Source: Podospora pseudoanserina
Lineage: Eukaryota; Ascomycota; Sordariomycetes; Sordariales; Podosporaceae
Direction: 5' to 3'
NCBI RefSeq assembly: GCF_035222485.1
Contig: NC_085920.1
Location: 4,464,001-4,528,000, forward strand
Length of the DNA: 64,000 nucleotides
Each line of letters opens with the position of its first letter. Positions within the stretch are counted from its first letter, which is position 1. The notes under the pieces were generated by a model. That model was not told the origin of the DNA, did no database searches, and was given only the letters and a program-made list of their open reading frames with translations. The position numbers and the translations under genes were made by a program. Positions 1 to 12,919 of this stretch are shown here, piece after piece.

Positions 1-1603
1 ATTAATAAGAGAAAGTTAAAAGTATATATGAAATCAAGTATAAGATAAATACCCTCTACAGTACTAGCGTAAGGAATTTAAAAAGTAATACTATATTATA
101 TTAATATAAATAGTAAAATTGAAAAAGTAAAGTTAACAATATTAATAAAGATATCGGAAATTACTAAATATATTTATTATAGTAACATAAAGAAAGGTAA
201 GAAAAAAGTAATATTAATGGAAAATTAAAGATATTTAACCTTTACGGTTAAATATTCAAATGGATTTTTAAAGCGAGCATTATGGGACTATAAAACTAAA
301 ATAAAAAAGGAACTGAACTATAGTAATTTCAGATTTATTATACTAATGATAAGTAAAGTACGAAATTATAAAAATACTTAAATATAAATTTAAGAAGAGG
401 ATGTATTAGTAAGTCTTTATTGCTAATAAAATACCTTATAATTTTTATACCGAAGAAAACGGTAACTTATAATTGTATATAAATTACCCTTAATTAAATA
501 ACGAAATAATACAAAATAATGATTAATTACTATTAATATGTAGGTTATGAAATTAATTAACTAAAGCGTAATGTTTTATTCGTTTTAATATACCTATTGG
601 ATATACCTATACATAGATAAAAGAAATAAATAAATAAAAAATAATATTTTATATACCTTATAATTATGTTAAATATCTTAAAATACTATTCGGGTTAACT
701 AATATATTTATAACGGTCTGGTCTTATACTGTTTATATAATCCAGAAGTACTTTAATAAAATAATAATAAATTATTATAATAATATTTCAATTTCTTTAT
801 GTACTTTAAAAGAATATAAGTAATATATACGAGAAATATTTAATACGAGATAAGGAACCGGACTCTTAATTAACAAGGAACAAAGCGAGTTTTACGTATA
901 AAAGATAATATAATTAAAATATTTAATATCGCTAAGTAAATTTATTTAAAACCTAGGACAATTATAGTGGTTAAGGATTGGCTTATACCGTAATTATAAA
1001 TATATATTAAAGAAATTTTAGAACTTATAAATTTCTATTGGATATTTATCCGGAAATATATAAGTATTGCGCAGTTATTTAACGGTTTAATTAAAAAAAA
1101 ATAAAAGAGTTTCGGTAGGCGTAAAAAAAGAAATAACCTTTTTAGGAACTAAAGGAAGCTATTTTAAAGGATTTAATATATCAATTATTAAACCCTAATC
1201 GGTTAGTCGAGGCTAAGGTTAATATATTAAACTATATAATCGGTAAATAATTAGGCTGTCGAAACGACGACGGAAAGCTATACTAAGTAATCTTTTTTTT
1301 TGAAGAAGCGAAAAGAGGTACGCTAAAACTATATGATTTCTATTAAAAAGTAATTTATTGGTACTAAAGTATTCAAGGAACAGAATTTATATTTTAATAA
1401 TATTAAGTTAGAAATATAGGTTTATATAAATTATTAGTATCTATAATACTTTACTTTTACGAAGGGCCTTAACGTATAGTAAACGCGATAGTTAAACTTT
1501 TTTGAGGATTTTAACTTTTAAATTACTTATAAAAAGGTTCGGAGAATAATAAAGCAACCGCTCTTAGCTAGTAAAGTGAATTTTATATAAATATATTCAG
1601 ACA
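1..1603 (+). mobile_element. Ty3/gypsy pol remnant (RT to RNase H), RIP-degraded
   Basis: This is an AT-rich stretch with no usable reading frame. Around 690-715 a + strand frame still reads F-G-L-T-N followed by residues resembling the reverse-transcriptase motif FGLTNAPATF. Further on are traces of the RNase H and connection region. The fragment has lost its 5' part at the window edge. It ends near 1,603, where an oppositely oriented copy begins. The assignment rests on the RT motif and on similarity to the longer + strand copies at 6,109-12,382 and 22,385-25,411. It is a fossil, not a gene. Confidence 0.7.
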
Positions 1604-4600
1604 TGATGCCTACGTAGCCCTAAATAAATATCCGATAAAAGTTTATAAACTTTAACAATTCCTCAATATATATTTATAACTATAGTATAGGTTAATCTTT
1701 AATTACTATAATGTTTCTAAATTCTATACAAACCTCACTTAATGATATTAAATATTTTAAATATATAATTTTCTATACGTAAAACTCGCTTTTTTATTTA
1801 TTAATTAAAAATTCGGCTCTGTATAGTATATTAAATTTTTTTTATATATATTATTTATATTGGTTTAAAATATATAAATAAATAAAAACGTTATCGAGAT
1901 AATATAATATTATTTTACTAAGGTATTTCCGGATTATATAGTTAAAAGAGAAATTAAAATATTACGGGCGTATTAATGAACCCGAGTAATATTATAAAGT
2001 ACTCGAAATAATTATAAGGTATACAAAATACTATTTTTTATTTATCCCTTTCTTTTATCCGTATATAAACCTACCCGATAAATATATTTAAATATATAAA
2101 GTACTATACTTTAGTGAATAACTTTATAATTTAAATATTCATAATAGCGGGTAGTTATTTTTTACCGTTTCGTTTTTTAATAAATAATAATCTATATATA
2201 GTCGTAAGCTACCGTTTTCTTTTAGTACAAAGAGTACGGAGTATCCTACTAGCGATATAGATTTTTTAATATATTTTTTTAAAATTCTCGTTTAAATATT
2301 TCTATAGTTTATTACTCTATTTATCCTTAGTATAATAAATTTTAAATAACCGTAACTTAGGTTTTTTTTTTAATTTAATTTCGTAGTCCTACGGTCCTCG
2401 ATTTAAAAATCCATTTAAATACTTAGCCGTAAAAACTAAATATCCTTAATATTTTACCGGTACTATTCTTTTTTTACCTGTCTCTATATTATTGTAGTAA
2501 ATAGATTTATTAACCTCCGATATCTCTACTAACGTTATTAATTTTACTTTTTTAATTTTACTATCAATATCGATAAAGTATATGATGACTTTTTAAACTC
2601 CTTACGGTAATACTATGGAGGATACTTATTTTATACTCTACTCTATATATACTTTTAATCTCTAATCGCTAATTAAATACTCTTAAAGCTCTTTTCATTA
2701 TAAATCATTACTATCCTTCTAATTGATATCTAAATTATAGTTTTTATATTATAATTACTTTAGGATTATATTTCTCGAAGCTCTTATATTTATAATATTA
2801 AATATAATTAATATTATTTTTCTTTCGACTATAATATTTAAAGGTAGTATCTCTCTATAAACCTTTTACGTCGGAAATAGTCCTTATATAATAGTTTATT
2901 CCTTCTTTTTTTATAGTATTTTAGTTTAATATATAAACTATAGCGAAATTAAGTTTATTTCTATATCCCCGTCTATTAATATTACTATTTAAATTTTCTT
3001 TTAATACGCTATAACCTAAAGGCGTTTATCTTTCTTACTTCCTTTTTATATAGTAGCGACTTCGTTAATAAATATTAAGTCGTTATTCTATACTTCGCTT
3101 TATACTAATACTTTCGAAAATACCGTTCGTAGTCCGTTAAAGGTTATTAATTTCCGGGAAGGGCCGCGAGTCGCTTTTTAAGCGGTTATATTATTTTAAA
3201 GCGTTCTTTTACTCCGGATTATTTAATAATATAAAGTTTTTTTTAATTATTTTCGCTTATGTTCCTCTTATTTTCTATCTTTTACTTTCTTTATATTTTA
3301 TTAAACATATTATTAATAATATCTTTATTATTTAGCCGATACTTTAATCTCCGTATCCTAATAATATTATTTAACTTTCTGTTATAAATATAGCGTATAT
3401 TTTAAGGTTAAGTACTACTATAGTACTATTTTAGCCCCGATACTTCACTATTAACCGTATATTTACTATTTATATACTCGAGGTAATATATTTTTTATTT
3501 CGGCGTTAATTAAATCACTTATAATTTATTTTCTTATTAAATTACTTTTCCTATTTTCTATAATAAATAATTATTTAACTTTTTATTAACTTTTTCCTAT
3601 TTTACTATCGTTTTCCTAATTAATTATAGTTTACTTTCCTTACCCTCCTTACGTACCGGCTAAAAGCTATATAGTAACTTACTTTAATAGTACTTTATAT
3701 ATCCGTATATAATATACTAAAACTAAGGTACCCTCCGATATTCCGAATACCTAGGATAAAGTTATACTATTTTTCCTTTATAAAGTATATACTATATAAG
3801 CGTAAATATATTTTTTAGTAATTTCGCGATTTTAGTACTAACGACTTTCTTATTCTTTTATTATTCTTTTAACTTTTATATTCGAACTTTTTAAACTATA
3901 TTTATATAATAGTAATTTTAAATTTACCGTATTAGTTCTTTAATACTATTTACCTAGTAGGCCCTTTCTATTACGTAGAGTTATCGTCCTTAATAACCTC
4001 CGTAATAATTTTTATAGTAACTCGTATTATTTATTCCTATAATATTTATATTTAAAAATCTCTTTTTTATACTTTACCTTTAGCTTTTTTATTACCTTCC
4101 GTAATTCGTAGAACTTCATTTTTTCTTTTAATATATTAATAAGACTTTTCTTCGAAGCTTATTACTTTATTTTATTAATACCCGATAACTACGATCTTGA
4201 TAATCTTTAGTTTTCTATATAGTAATTACTACGATTTTTTTCTCTTTCCGAATTATTTAAGTGCCCTATAATCCTTTTTAAGGTATTTTACTTTACCGTA
4301 ATTAAAATAATTAAAGTTATTTTTACTTTAACTCTAGCCTTACGGCTTTTATTACTAAATAGTATTAACTTTTATAGGTCTTACCTAAATAATCCCTAAA
4401 ATATAAGTTTTATAAGGCCGTCTCTTTTTTTTTATTAAGGTAATAAAGTCTGTATATATATATACTTTTACGCTCCCTACGGTACTAATATTATTAATCG
4501 TCGATACGGACCGCTCTTACGATATACTTATCAACAATCTCTGGCCGCTTTAATTAATATAGCTATCTTTAACTTTTTCCTTAAGCCCGTTATAAAATAT

Positions 4601-5237
4601 TTATATTAATTCTTTATCGTTAATTACGATTCAAAACATTTTTATTTTAAATATCGTAATATAATTATTAATAAATTGAGTCTATTTAAAGTTAGTTAAT
4701 CGTTTTTAGGTACGTTTATCCTCGTCGTACTTTCTAAATACTTCCGTAATTTTCTTTTCTAAAACCTTTATATAACTTAAAATACTTTTTAATAACGTCC
4801 TCTCTTTAATTATACTTATTATTAGAGTAATTTCCTAAAATCGGTTCGAACTAAACAAATACTTTATCCTTAAGCCTAAATATAATATATATAACTTTAG
4901 ATTTATTATCCGGGAACCGAAAAGGATAGTACCGAAAGTATACTTTAAATTAAAAATCTCTCTAGCTCTTTTTTTATACCTCCGTAGCGATTAAATATAT
5001 CGAGCATAATATACTTTCCTTCCTTATATAAAATTTTAATTTTTTAGTGAAGTATAATGTCCTTTATATAAAGGTATCATAGAAAAGATATAATTTATCT
5101 TTAAGCTTTTAAATATAAATAAAAACCTAATCGATAATAGGTTAGGTTAAAGTCTCTGAAGTACTAATATTTTTAGCTATAGCGTTAATTTCATACCTTT
5201 AATTTATCCGTAATAGAGTTAAAGTAAGTATATAATA
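1604..5237 (-). mobile_element. Ty3/gypsy internal remnant (gag to RT), minus strand
   Basis: This stretch parallels 16,250-19,940 closely over its whole length in the same orientation. A degraded FGLTN-type reverse-transcriptase motif lies on the minus strand near 1,975. The 5' end of the element is on the right, next to the LTR at 5,238-5,627. The integrase part is missing, so the copy is truncated where it meets the + strand fragment at about 1,603. All frames are broken by RIP-type transitions. Confidence 0.65.
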
Positions 5238-5627
5238 TATAACGAACCTCTATATAGAACCTCTAAAAGGAATATAGGTTAATGGTAACTTCTAATAATT
5301 GGTTCGGTATAACTAAACAGTGCATAATAAAATATCTTGAGATAAATATAAGATATCGTAAATATAATTTATATTGCATACTACGGACTGTCTATCTATG
5401 CCAGCCAGTTCCTCCGTATATATAGACCCTATACCAAGCCTGGCACTATCCTGGATCGATAGACTCGACTATCGATCCTATCGATCCTATCGATACTGTC
5501 CCTTTTGGGATTGTCTCTTCTGGATCGATCCTCGATCCCAATGATCCTGTTCTGATTGGTCCTTGCTCCAGTACTAATGGTTAGTCCGTGGTGCGCCCCG
5601 CGCCCCACTAAGTGTCAAGCCGTGACA
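5238..5627 (-). repeat. LTR of the gypsy family (5' LTR of the minus-strand copy)
   Basis: The sense strand of this LTR is the minus strand. It begins TGTCACGGC at 5,627 and ends near 5,238 with a RIP-changed form of GGTTCGTCACA. A TATA-like CTATATATACGG lies in its middle, and the segment upstream of that is rich in ATCGAT-type words. It resembles the LTRs at 12,540-12,919, 19,943-20,325 and 25,412-25,793. The U3 half (5,400-5,627) keeps near-normal GC, including a GCGCCCCGCGCCCC-like stretch. No matching target-site duplication was found. Confidence 0.75.
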
Positions 5628-5706
5628 CTAGCATGGACTGATAAAGAAAGGACCGATAACTGTCTACAAATGAACGGTCTACGGTTCTTAGTTCTATATA
5701 CGGGGA
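5628..5706. other. Short linker between two LTRs
   Basis: These 79 bp have moderate GC and lie between the minus-strand LTR that ends at 5,627 and the plus-strand LTR that starts at 5,707. I recognise nothing coding. It may be a remnant of the target DNA. Confidence 0.4.
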
Positions 5707-6108
5707 TGTCGCGGTTTTGAAGAGCGGGGTCGCTAGGACTAGTGGGACTCGAGCGACCGATAAGTGGGGCCTATGGGACAGAGAATAACACGGGCCAGGA
5801 GATCTAGAATTTGGGAGATAGATCCGTGGATGTAGAGGCTGTAAGCTAGATCTAGGAGATTCACGGATTAAATGATAGAGCTACGTACGGAGGTACTTAG
5901 AAGATTTGAGGTCTATATATATATAGAGGAATTAGTTAGTATAAATAAATAGTTCCGTAATATATAATTCAAATTATCATCGTTAATACTTAAACTCTTA
6001 TAATTAAAATAAACTACTTATAATATATCATTAGCTATATCGAATTAGGATTATTTAAAAATACTTTTAATTAATATCCCTTTTAATGGTTTTAGGTAGG
6101 GGTAAGGT
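5707..6108 (+). repeat. 5' LTR of plus-strand gypsy copy, variant U3
   Basis: The repeat starts TGTCGCGG and has a TATA-like CTATATATATATAG near 5,911. Its U5 region resembles the other LTRs and fades out at about 6,108. The U3 before the TATA differs from the ATCGAT-rich U3 of the other copies. It reappears, RIP-mutated (TATTACGG start), at 12,383-12,539, which identifies that block as the matching 3' LTR. The right boundary is approximate. Confidence 0.7.
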
Positions 6109-9100
6109 ATTTCTTTACTATTATAGCCGGATCTAAAAACATTTAAATAGAAACGTTTTGCTTAGTTTAGGTTATGAAAGACTTTCTATTAATATTAAAC
6201 TTCTATTTTTTACTGTAAAATAGATTATGAAGCGTTTTTAAAAATTAAGGATAAAGCTTGATAAATTGGGGAATAGATTATTATTGTATCGATTATACCT
6301 AGGCTAGCACCGAAACTCCTAGTACCGGAGTACTATAGAGGAAAAAGATAGAGCTCAAAGGAGTTTTAATTTAATTTAAAATCTACTTTCATTAGTATTT
6401 AAATTAATTTATTAATAAAAAATTAAAACTATTTTCAGGGTTATTGAACATAAAACACAACTATCATGAAATTTAAATTTATTTTAATAATCATTATAAA
6501 GCAAAGCCGGAAAATTAAAATGGTCTTATTATAAAATATTTCGAAAGCTATTATATTGTCGAAACTAAGCTTAAGGAGTTATTAAAAAGTATAATAAAGT
6601 AAGGCGTGTGTAAAAGAGGTTCGTAAACCTATGTTAAACGCGTTTAAGAATTAATTATATAACTTTACTTAAGATTAATAGCCTATATAGTACTATTACT
6701 AATACACTTAAGATTAATAAATATCGATATTATTGAGTAATAAAAGTTATAAAGCCGAAGCTAAAGTAAGTATAACTTTAAGTATTTTAATTATAATAAA
6801 GTGAAAAACTATAAAAAGGATTATAGGGTATTTAAACGATTCGGATAGAGAAAGGAAATTATATTAATTACTATATCGAAAGGACCGAGGATTATAAAGG
6901 TCGTAAATATTGGGTATTCATAAAATAAAGCGGTAAACTTTAAAGAAAACTTTAACTATTACGCGAAATAAAAAGAAGTAAAGTTCTAGGAACAACGAGA
7001 AATAATGAAAAGTTAAAGCTAAAGTACGAAGAAAGAAATCCTCAACTATAAATACAAAAGGAGTAATTAACATAAATTATTATAGAAATTACTATAGAAA
7101 TTATTAAAATTAATAACTTTATATAATAAAAAACCTTGTCCGGTAAATAATACTACAAAAATAGTATGGTAAATATAAAATTACTATTTTAACGAAAACA
7201 TTATAGTTTATAACGCTTGTATGTAACGGCTAGGAAAAATACTAAAAGAGTAAGAAGGTCGTTAATATTAGGATCGTAAAGAGGCCAAAAGATACATTTA
7301 TATTTATGTAATGTATAGCCTATGAATAAAAGATAATATAACTTTATTTTAAATAGCTAAAGTACTAAAAGATACCTTAATTCTAATATATTATATAGAA
7401 ATATATAGAATATTACTGAAGTAAATTGTTATATAGTTATTAGCCGATATTTGAGGTAAGTAAAGAAAGTAAATTATAATTATTTAAAAAGATAATAGTA
7501 AAATACGAAAGAGCTTAAAAAGAACTAAACGATTAGTTCCTATAAAAGTTTTAAAACATGGTCAAACTAGAGAATAGGCTTTAGGTATAACAGATTCGGT
7601 TTAAGATATATAAAATATTGCTTTAAATATATAGATTACATAAATATAAATCATAATAGAGTTTTTAGGAAAAAAACGTATTAAATAATATCTAGGTATA
7701 AACAACGTATTATAGTTATAAAAAAGGTTAAGCGATATTATTGAATAAAAGTTTTAAGTAAATAAATAAAAAAAAACTATTATTAAATAGAGATACGAAA
7801 AAATAAATATTGGAAACGTAAAAAACTGAAAATAGGAGGAAGCTAAGTAAGAATGATTAAAAGATTTGATATTATTAAATAATCCGGAGTAAGAAAATAC
7901 TTTTAAACGATACAACCGTTTAAGAAACGAGTTACGGCTTTTCGCGGGAACTAATAACTTTTAACGGGCTATAAAGAGTATTTTCGGACGGATCGGCGTA
8001 AGGTAAAAGCAAAGGACAATAATTCAATATTCGTTAATAAAATCGCTACTGTATAAGGAGGAGGTTAAAAAACTAAATACCTTAGAATTATAATATACTA
8101 AAAAGATATTTAAGCGGTAATATTGATAGATAGAGGTATAAAATAAATTAATTATATTATAGCTCGTATATTTGATTATTATATTTTAAAAGAAAAGGAG
8201 AAAATAGATTATTATTTAAGGATCATCTTTAACGTAAAAAGTTTAAACAGAACAAATATTTTAAATATTATAGTTAAAGGAAGGATAAGATTTATTATAT
8301 TCGATATTGTAAATATAAGACTCTTGAACAATATAATTGTAAAGGAATTATAATATAAAAATTATACTTTAGATATCAATTAGAGGGATAGTAATTACTT
8401 ACGACTAATTTTCTTAAAAAATATTTGATTAATAATAGGAAATTAGGAATATAAATAAAGTAACGTATAAAATAAGTATCTTTTATAGTATCACCATAAG
8501 GAGTTGAAAAGGTAATAATATATTTTATCGATGTAAGCGGTAAAATCGAAAAAAAAGTCAACGACGTGAGTAGAAATTTCGGAGGCTAATAAGTACGTTT
8601 ACTATAATAACGTAAAGAAAAGAGAGAAAAATGCGGTACTGGTAGAATATTGAGAATAGTTAGTTCTTACGGTCAAGTATTTAGAAGGATTTTTGAAGCG
8701 AAGACCGTAGGACTATAAAATTAAGATAAAACTAGTAACTAAATTATGGTTATTTGAAGTTTACTATACTAATAATAAATATAAGAATTATGGAAATGCT
8801 TAAATAAATACTTGTAAAAGGAATATATTAAGCGATTTATATTACTAATAAAAAACCCTCGATTTTTTATACAGAAAAACAATAATAGCTTATAATTATA
8901 TACAGATTAGCGTTACTTAAATGTCGAGACGGTCAAAATAATTATTTATTAGTATTAATATTTAAGTTAAAAAGTTAATGGATCAAAGTACGATATTTAA
9001 TATATATAAGAATACCTATTAAATATAGTTGTATATAGACTGAGGAAAACAATAAATAGAAAATAATATTTTGTATACTTTATAATTACTTTCAGTATCT

Positions 9101-12100
9101 TGTAGTATTATTTAAATTCATTAATTCGCCCGCGCTGTTTTAAACTTTTATTAATTATTTAATCCGGAAATACCTCGATAAAATAACAATATACTATCTC
9201 AAGAACGTTCCAATTTATTATATACTTTAAAAAAGTATAAGCGATACGTACGCGAAATATTTTACGCGCTACATAAAACTAATATTTTAATTAATAAAGA
9301 GAAAAGCAAATTTTATATATAAAAGATTACATACTTAGGATACTTAATATTATAGGTAAGGTTCGTATAAAACGTAGGAAAATCGCGGTAGTTAAGGACT
9401 AGCTTGTACCGTAATTATAAATATATACTAAGAAATTTTTAAGGTTTATAAATTTCCATCGAATATTTATCCGGAAATACGTAAAAATTATATTATTATA
9501 TAATTACTGAATTTTTAAAAAAAATCAAGAGTTTCGGTAAAGGCAAGAAAAAAAAATAGGCCTTTTAGGAGTTAAAAGAAACTATTTTGAAGGACTTGGG
9601 ACCAGAGTTACTAGATCCTAGTCGACTATTTAAATTAGGGTTACTATATTAGACTAAACGATTTGTAAATAATAAAGCTAGCGAGACGATAATAGAAAAC
9701 TAGACCCAGTAACCTTCTTTTCGAAAAATTCAAAAAGAATACGTTAAAACTATTTAATATATAATAAAAAACTATTTATTATTTTCCAAGCGTTTGAAAA
9801 ATAAAGGCTATACCTCAAGAACGTTAATTATAAAATATATATTTATATAGATTATAAGAGACTATAATACTTTACTATTAAAATGTCTTTAATATACGGT
9901 AAACTTAATAATTAAATCTCTTTCGGAATTTAATTTTTAATTTAATTATAGAAAGGATTTAGAAAACGTTGGGCCAAAGATATTTAGCCGAAGAACCGAC
10001 TATTATAAAAATATATCTAGGGAGTAACTATGATTATTTAAGAAAACTTTAAACGGTATTTTTAAACATTTACTTTAATTATAAATAAAGTATTATATAG
10101 TATATCGTGGATAAGTTACTTTTAATAAATATTAAAGGAAGTTAGGTAAAGATATTACAAAGTCAAATTTTTAATAAGAAAAATTAGAGCCGCAAAGTAT
10201 TTAAAAGAATAGTTAGGAAAGATTATAGTATAAAAATCGAGCGTATATATAACGCAAAATGATAGGAGGGTACGAATAATACAAATTTATAGATCGAGGG
10301 TCGGAGGATACATGAATATTATAAATACTATAGAAGAAGATTAAGTAGTGCTTTAATTAGTTAAGGATTAAATATAATGTTAAAGAGGTAATTGAATTAT
10401 ACTATACGTATGAGAGAGTACGGGTTACGAGATAGAAGTTTTACGGATTTCTAGACTTATTATTTATAGCGGAATGATTATGAAGTTTAACTATAATAAG
10501 CTTTGTTACTAAATTAATAAAGTTAAGAAATATAGTAAGCGGCGTTAAATATAATAATATATTAACGGTAATCGATAGACTTATAAAATAAATATATCTT
10601 TTACTTTATAAAGAAACCTAACCGATATAGAAATTAGTAAGTATAATACTACAGTATATTATAAATATATATATATATACAACTAGAAGAATTTATGACG
10701 GACCGCGATATTAAATTTATAGCGAAGTTTTAGAGAACGTTAATAACGAAGCTAGGGGTAATAAATAAAATACTTTTAACCTAATATCTTGAGACTAATA
10801 GTTAACAAAATAATTGAAAGAAATTATAAAACTATATTCATTTTAAATAAATTAGTTCAGTTAAACTATGATTTAGTATAGTTAGTATATAATATATTGC
10901 TAATAGAGATAAATAAAGCTATACAGTTCTTTAGAAACTTTGAATATAGAGTAGACCTACGGTAAAAGTACTTAGCGCTAAGATTAAAGTAAGAAAATAA
11001 CATATACTTTACAGTAAGCTTAAAAAAGAACTAAAGTTTATGAAGAAAGGGATACAAAAATATTATAATATTAAAATACTCGAGGGACCTCACCTTGAAA
11101 GGGGAAATAGAAGACTCCATTTTATATAATTTACAGAGAGAAAAAATCAACTAAGAAGCTTAACTGTAAACAAGTAAGTCTATTTAAAATTAAACCGAAA
11201 ATATTAAAACCAATATTCGGAATAAAACTATTTAATATAACACATACATAGTTATATACTTTTTTATCTTACTTCTGGAACCCGCATTATTAATAAAAAA
11301 AACTAATATATAGGAAGTGACGGAAATTAAAGAGAAAAAGTACAATATAGAGAAAATAGTAGATTGATGGTTTAATAAAGGTTAGTAAGAATATTTAGTT
11401 AGTTAATTCAAACATCCGGCTATAAATAAATCGTAAAAACTAAAGGTAAATCTTAGTTGCTTAAATAAATAAAAAAAGTTTTATTAATAACACTTAGACC
11501 GACTAAAACCTATGCGAGTAAAATATATTTAAGTTTAGAAAAACCTAAATCAAATTCGGATATAATCGAACTTACGTTTTTAATAAAATAATCGATATAC
11601 TATATACTATATTATAAAGTTAAAAAGTATAAGGGGATCTAAAAATAATTAATATTATACCTTTTGATTACTTTAAAAAGTAAAAAGCGGATTACCGGCG
11701 GTACTTTACATAATTAGGAAGGAAAGACCGACTATATTAAAGTTTAGACACAAGTCTGAAGGCTAGTCGAAGCCTAAGGAGAGATCGAGGAAAGAAAAGT
11801 CGGACGGGACGGTAACGGAGGACTCCACTACGGAATGGTTCCGGGGTGAAACAAAACGAGTAAACTACTCTTCGCGTTTAATCTTTTCTAACTCTTTTAT
11901 ATTATTAAGATAACGGAAGATAGTATAAGCTATTTTATTTTGGCAGGAATTTTTTTACTTATATAGATATGTAAATTTCTTTATCGAAGTAAATAATTTA
12001 GCCTTTATCTTTGTTATATCGGAATTAAAACAGTTACAAACAATAACGATTTTATAGAGGCTAAAGGCGGTTAGACTACCAGCCTTATAAAAAAACTAAT

Positions 12101-12382
12101 CAAAAGAGATATAGAAATAATAGCGAGTGAGATCGGAGGAAAAAAGTATAAGGAAGTAAGCGGCGTTCGTAATAAAAATAAGAGATAACTATAATAATAG
12201 AGTTATATAAAATAACATTAAGTAAAGTATTACGATAAATAATTTTAAACTATATAAATTTCGAGCTTTTAGAGACCGGTTAAAAATATAATAAAAAATA
12301 AAGAAAAAAAAGGAACTTACCGGAATTAATAACGGAAAAGGAGATTAAGCCGTAAGAATACTGGTTTAAAGAGGGAGTATTA
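6109..12382 (+). mobile_element. Ty3/gypsy internal region (gag-pol), RIP-degraded, nearly full length
   Basis: This is the most complete plus-strand copy. In order I see gag-like sequence, a protease/RT-leader-like region near 8,400-8,720, an RT motif (F-x-x-x-N-x-P-A-x-F) at about 9,110-9,142, RNase H remnants near 9,700-10,000, and integrase with E-F-M-T-D-R-D-I-K-F at 10,689-10,718. A chromodomain-like region lies near 11,450 and a purine-rich tract at 12,367-12,379, just before the 3' LTR, as expected for a polypurine tract. Stops occur throughout every frame, so nothing can be expressed. A tRNA-like module lies at 11,552-11,621. Confidence 0.75.
11552..11621 (-). repeat. tRNA-like module, antisense in gypsy element
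   Basis: On the minus strand this 70-nt unit begins AACTTTATAATATAG and contains AGTTCGATTATATCC, a degraded T-arm/B-box-like segment. It corresponds to the unit at 20,458-20,525 and sits between pol and the polypurine tract. Confidence 0.5.
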
Positions 12383-12539
12383 TATTACGGTTCTAAAAAG
12401 TGGAATTGCTAGGACTAGTGGGACTAAAGTAATAGATAAGTAGGGCCTGTAGGATAGAGAATAATACGGGCTAGGAGATCTAAGATTTAGGAGATAGATC
12501 CGTGGATGTAAAGATTTAGAGCTAGATCCGAGGACCTAG
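12383..12539 (+). repeat. Truncated 3' LTR of the 5,707-12,539 element
   Basis: The start TATTACGG matches the 5' LTR start TGTCGCGG after C-to-T/G-to-A change, and the following ~150 bp parallel 5,707-5,860. The repeat is cut at 12,539, where another LTR (12,540-12,919) begins. This shows that the latter inserted later. Confidence 0.7.
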
Positions 12540-12919
12540 TGTAACGAACTCCTATCCAGAACCTCTGAAAGGGATACTGGTTAAAGGCACTTCTGAACAA
12601 TCCTGGTTCGGTATAGCTAAACAGTGCATAACAAAATGTCTCAATGTAAATACTAGATACCGTGAATATAAGCTTGAATTATATATTGCGGAACTATTTA
12701 CGAGCTATTTAGTTCCTCCATATATATAGACCCTATACTAAGCCTAGCACTATTCTGGATTGATTGACTCGATTATCGATCCTATCGATAATTCTTTTTG
12801 GGTTAACTCTTTTAGATCGATCCACGATCCTATTAATCCTGTTTTAATTGGTCTTTACTCCTATACTAATAATTAGTCCGTAGTGCGCCCGGCGCTCTAT
12901 TAAGTGTTAAGCCGTGATA
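12540..12919 (-). repeat. 3' LTR of minus-strand gypsy element
   Basis: This 380-bp repeat is closely similar over its full length to 19,943-20,325. Its sense strand is minus. A pyrimidine tract on the + strand (TTTCCTTTCCTAGG, about 12,925-12,938) lies immediately to the right. That is a polypurine tract on the element's strand, so this is the 3' LTR. Flanks are CCTAG on the left of this LTR and CTTTC on the right of the partner. They do not match, so the pair cannot be proved to be one insertion. Confidence 0.7.

Noticed and set aside
8376-8561. 61-residue open frame on the minus strand
   Set aside because: It lies antisense to the degraded protease/RT region of a gypsy copy and has no protein signature.
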